Part shown: positions 60,720-60,878 of the stretch, in pieces
How positions within the stretch are numbered: position 1 is the first letter of the stretch
Layout of the letters: each line of letters starts with the position of its first letter
NCBI RefSeq assembly: GCF_003435375.1
Contig: NZ_QWGL01000020.1
Location: 1 to 60,878 of the forward strand
Length of the DNA stretch: 60,878 bases
Direction of reading: 5' to 3'
Origin: Clostridium sp. AM34-11AC
Lineage (GTDB): Bacteria > Bacillota > Clostridia > Lachnospirales > Lachnospiraceae
Made by a program: the position numbers and the translations under genes
The notes under the pieces: generated by a model
The model's database searches: none
The model's input: the letters and a program-made list of their open reading frames with translations, nothing else
Told to the model about the DNA's origin: nothing

Positions 60720-60878
60720 GACCGCAAGGATGCCAGGCAAAAAGCCAGGCGTTCTCAGCGGCGGAACAGCAGTGGGGACATAGCAAGAGAAGAGGCTGCA
60801 AGTCCTGAAATTTCCCGGAAAAAGGTCGGAAACACTTCACGAAAAACGCATGAGTAAATAAATTGTGAACATGCCCCT
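60720..60878. other. Window end, no feature recognised
   Basis: 159 nt after spmB with no credible reading frame, ribosome site or clear terminator. The short frames present overlap the spmB end in other phases and look like shadows. Confidence 0.4.

Overview
The window looks like a chromosome segment of an anaerobic, probably spore-forming Clostridia of the Lachnospiraceae type. Evidence: a complete type II fatty-acid operon in the clostridial order with FabK as enoyl reductase and a fused AccD-AccA; spmA, spmB and ricT sporulation-associated genes; strong AGGAGG ribosome sites; GTG and TTG starts; tRNA genes without encoded CCA. The genus cannot be named from the sequence alone.

Layout. 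1-0.7 kb: a tRNA array, Asp (partial), Val, Thr, Tyr, fMet, Phe, Lys. 0.8-9.5 kb: housekeeping genes: an AIM24-family protein (minus strand), a lipoprotein, an Orn/Lys/Arg-type decarboxylase, a guanylate-kinase-like protein, holB, ricT, a trmN6-like methylase and rsmI. 9.7 kb: a small membrane protein whose promoter spacer holds a G8 tract. 10.2-20.5 kb: a dedicated gamma-glutamyl-polymer locus: pgsB/capB, pgsC/capC, pgsW, a sensor kinase and response regulator, a gamma-glutamyltransferase lipoprotein, a DUF6305-like lipoprotein, a TRAP-type large permease, a 51-residue membrane peptide and a membrane-anchored zinc amidohydrolase of the succinylglutamate desuccinylase family. 20.5-22.0 kb (minus strand): an ECF transporter S component and an amidohydrolase.

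22.3-33.5 kb: the fatty-acid operon fabH-acpP-fabK-fabD-fabG-fabF-accB-fabZ-accC-accDA-NMO. Its promoter overlaps a regular FabT-like operator array. A 144-nt palindromic three-way-junction element sits between accC and accDA. 33.66 kb: spmA. Its usual partner spmB lies about 26 kb away at 60.2 kb.

34.3-60.0 kb: accessory material lying between spmA and spmB. It contains a nickel/peptide-type ABC transporter behind a structured leader with its own promoter and terminator; a minimal type IV pilus/type II secretion-like locus (one PilC/GspF, three prepilin-like proteins, one PilB/GspE); and a surface cassette with a DUF6273-like lipoprotein, a 1231-residue GLUG/cell-wall-binding-repeat protein, a 3390-residue Cna-B (SpaA-like) adhesin with a possible N-terminal thioester domain, and a 345-residue membrane-anchored partner. 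An ArsC/Spx-family gene converges on the end of the cassette.

Working model (inference): two accessory systems build or use the cell surface. One would make, trim and re-import a gamma-linked glutamyl polymer under its own two-component system. The other would combine a stripped-down pilus motor with giant covalently stabilised adhesins. Starts were chosen by ribosome-site spacing. No database search or structure calculation was run, and family names rest on motif recognition.
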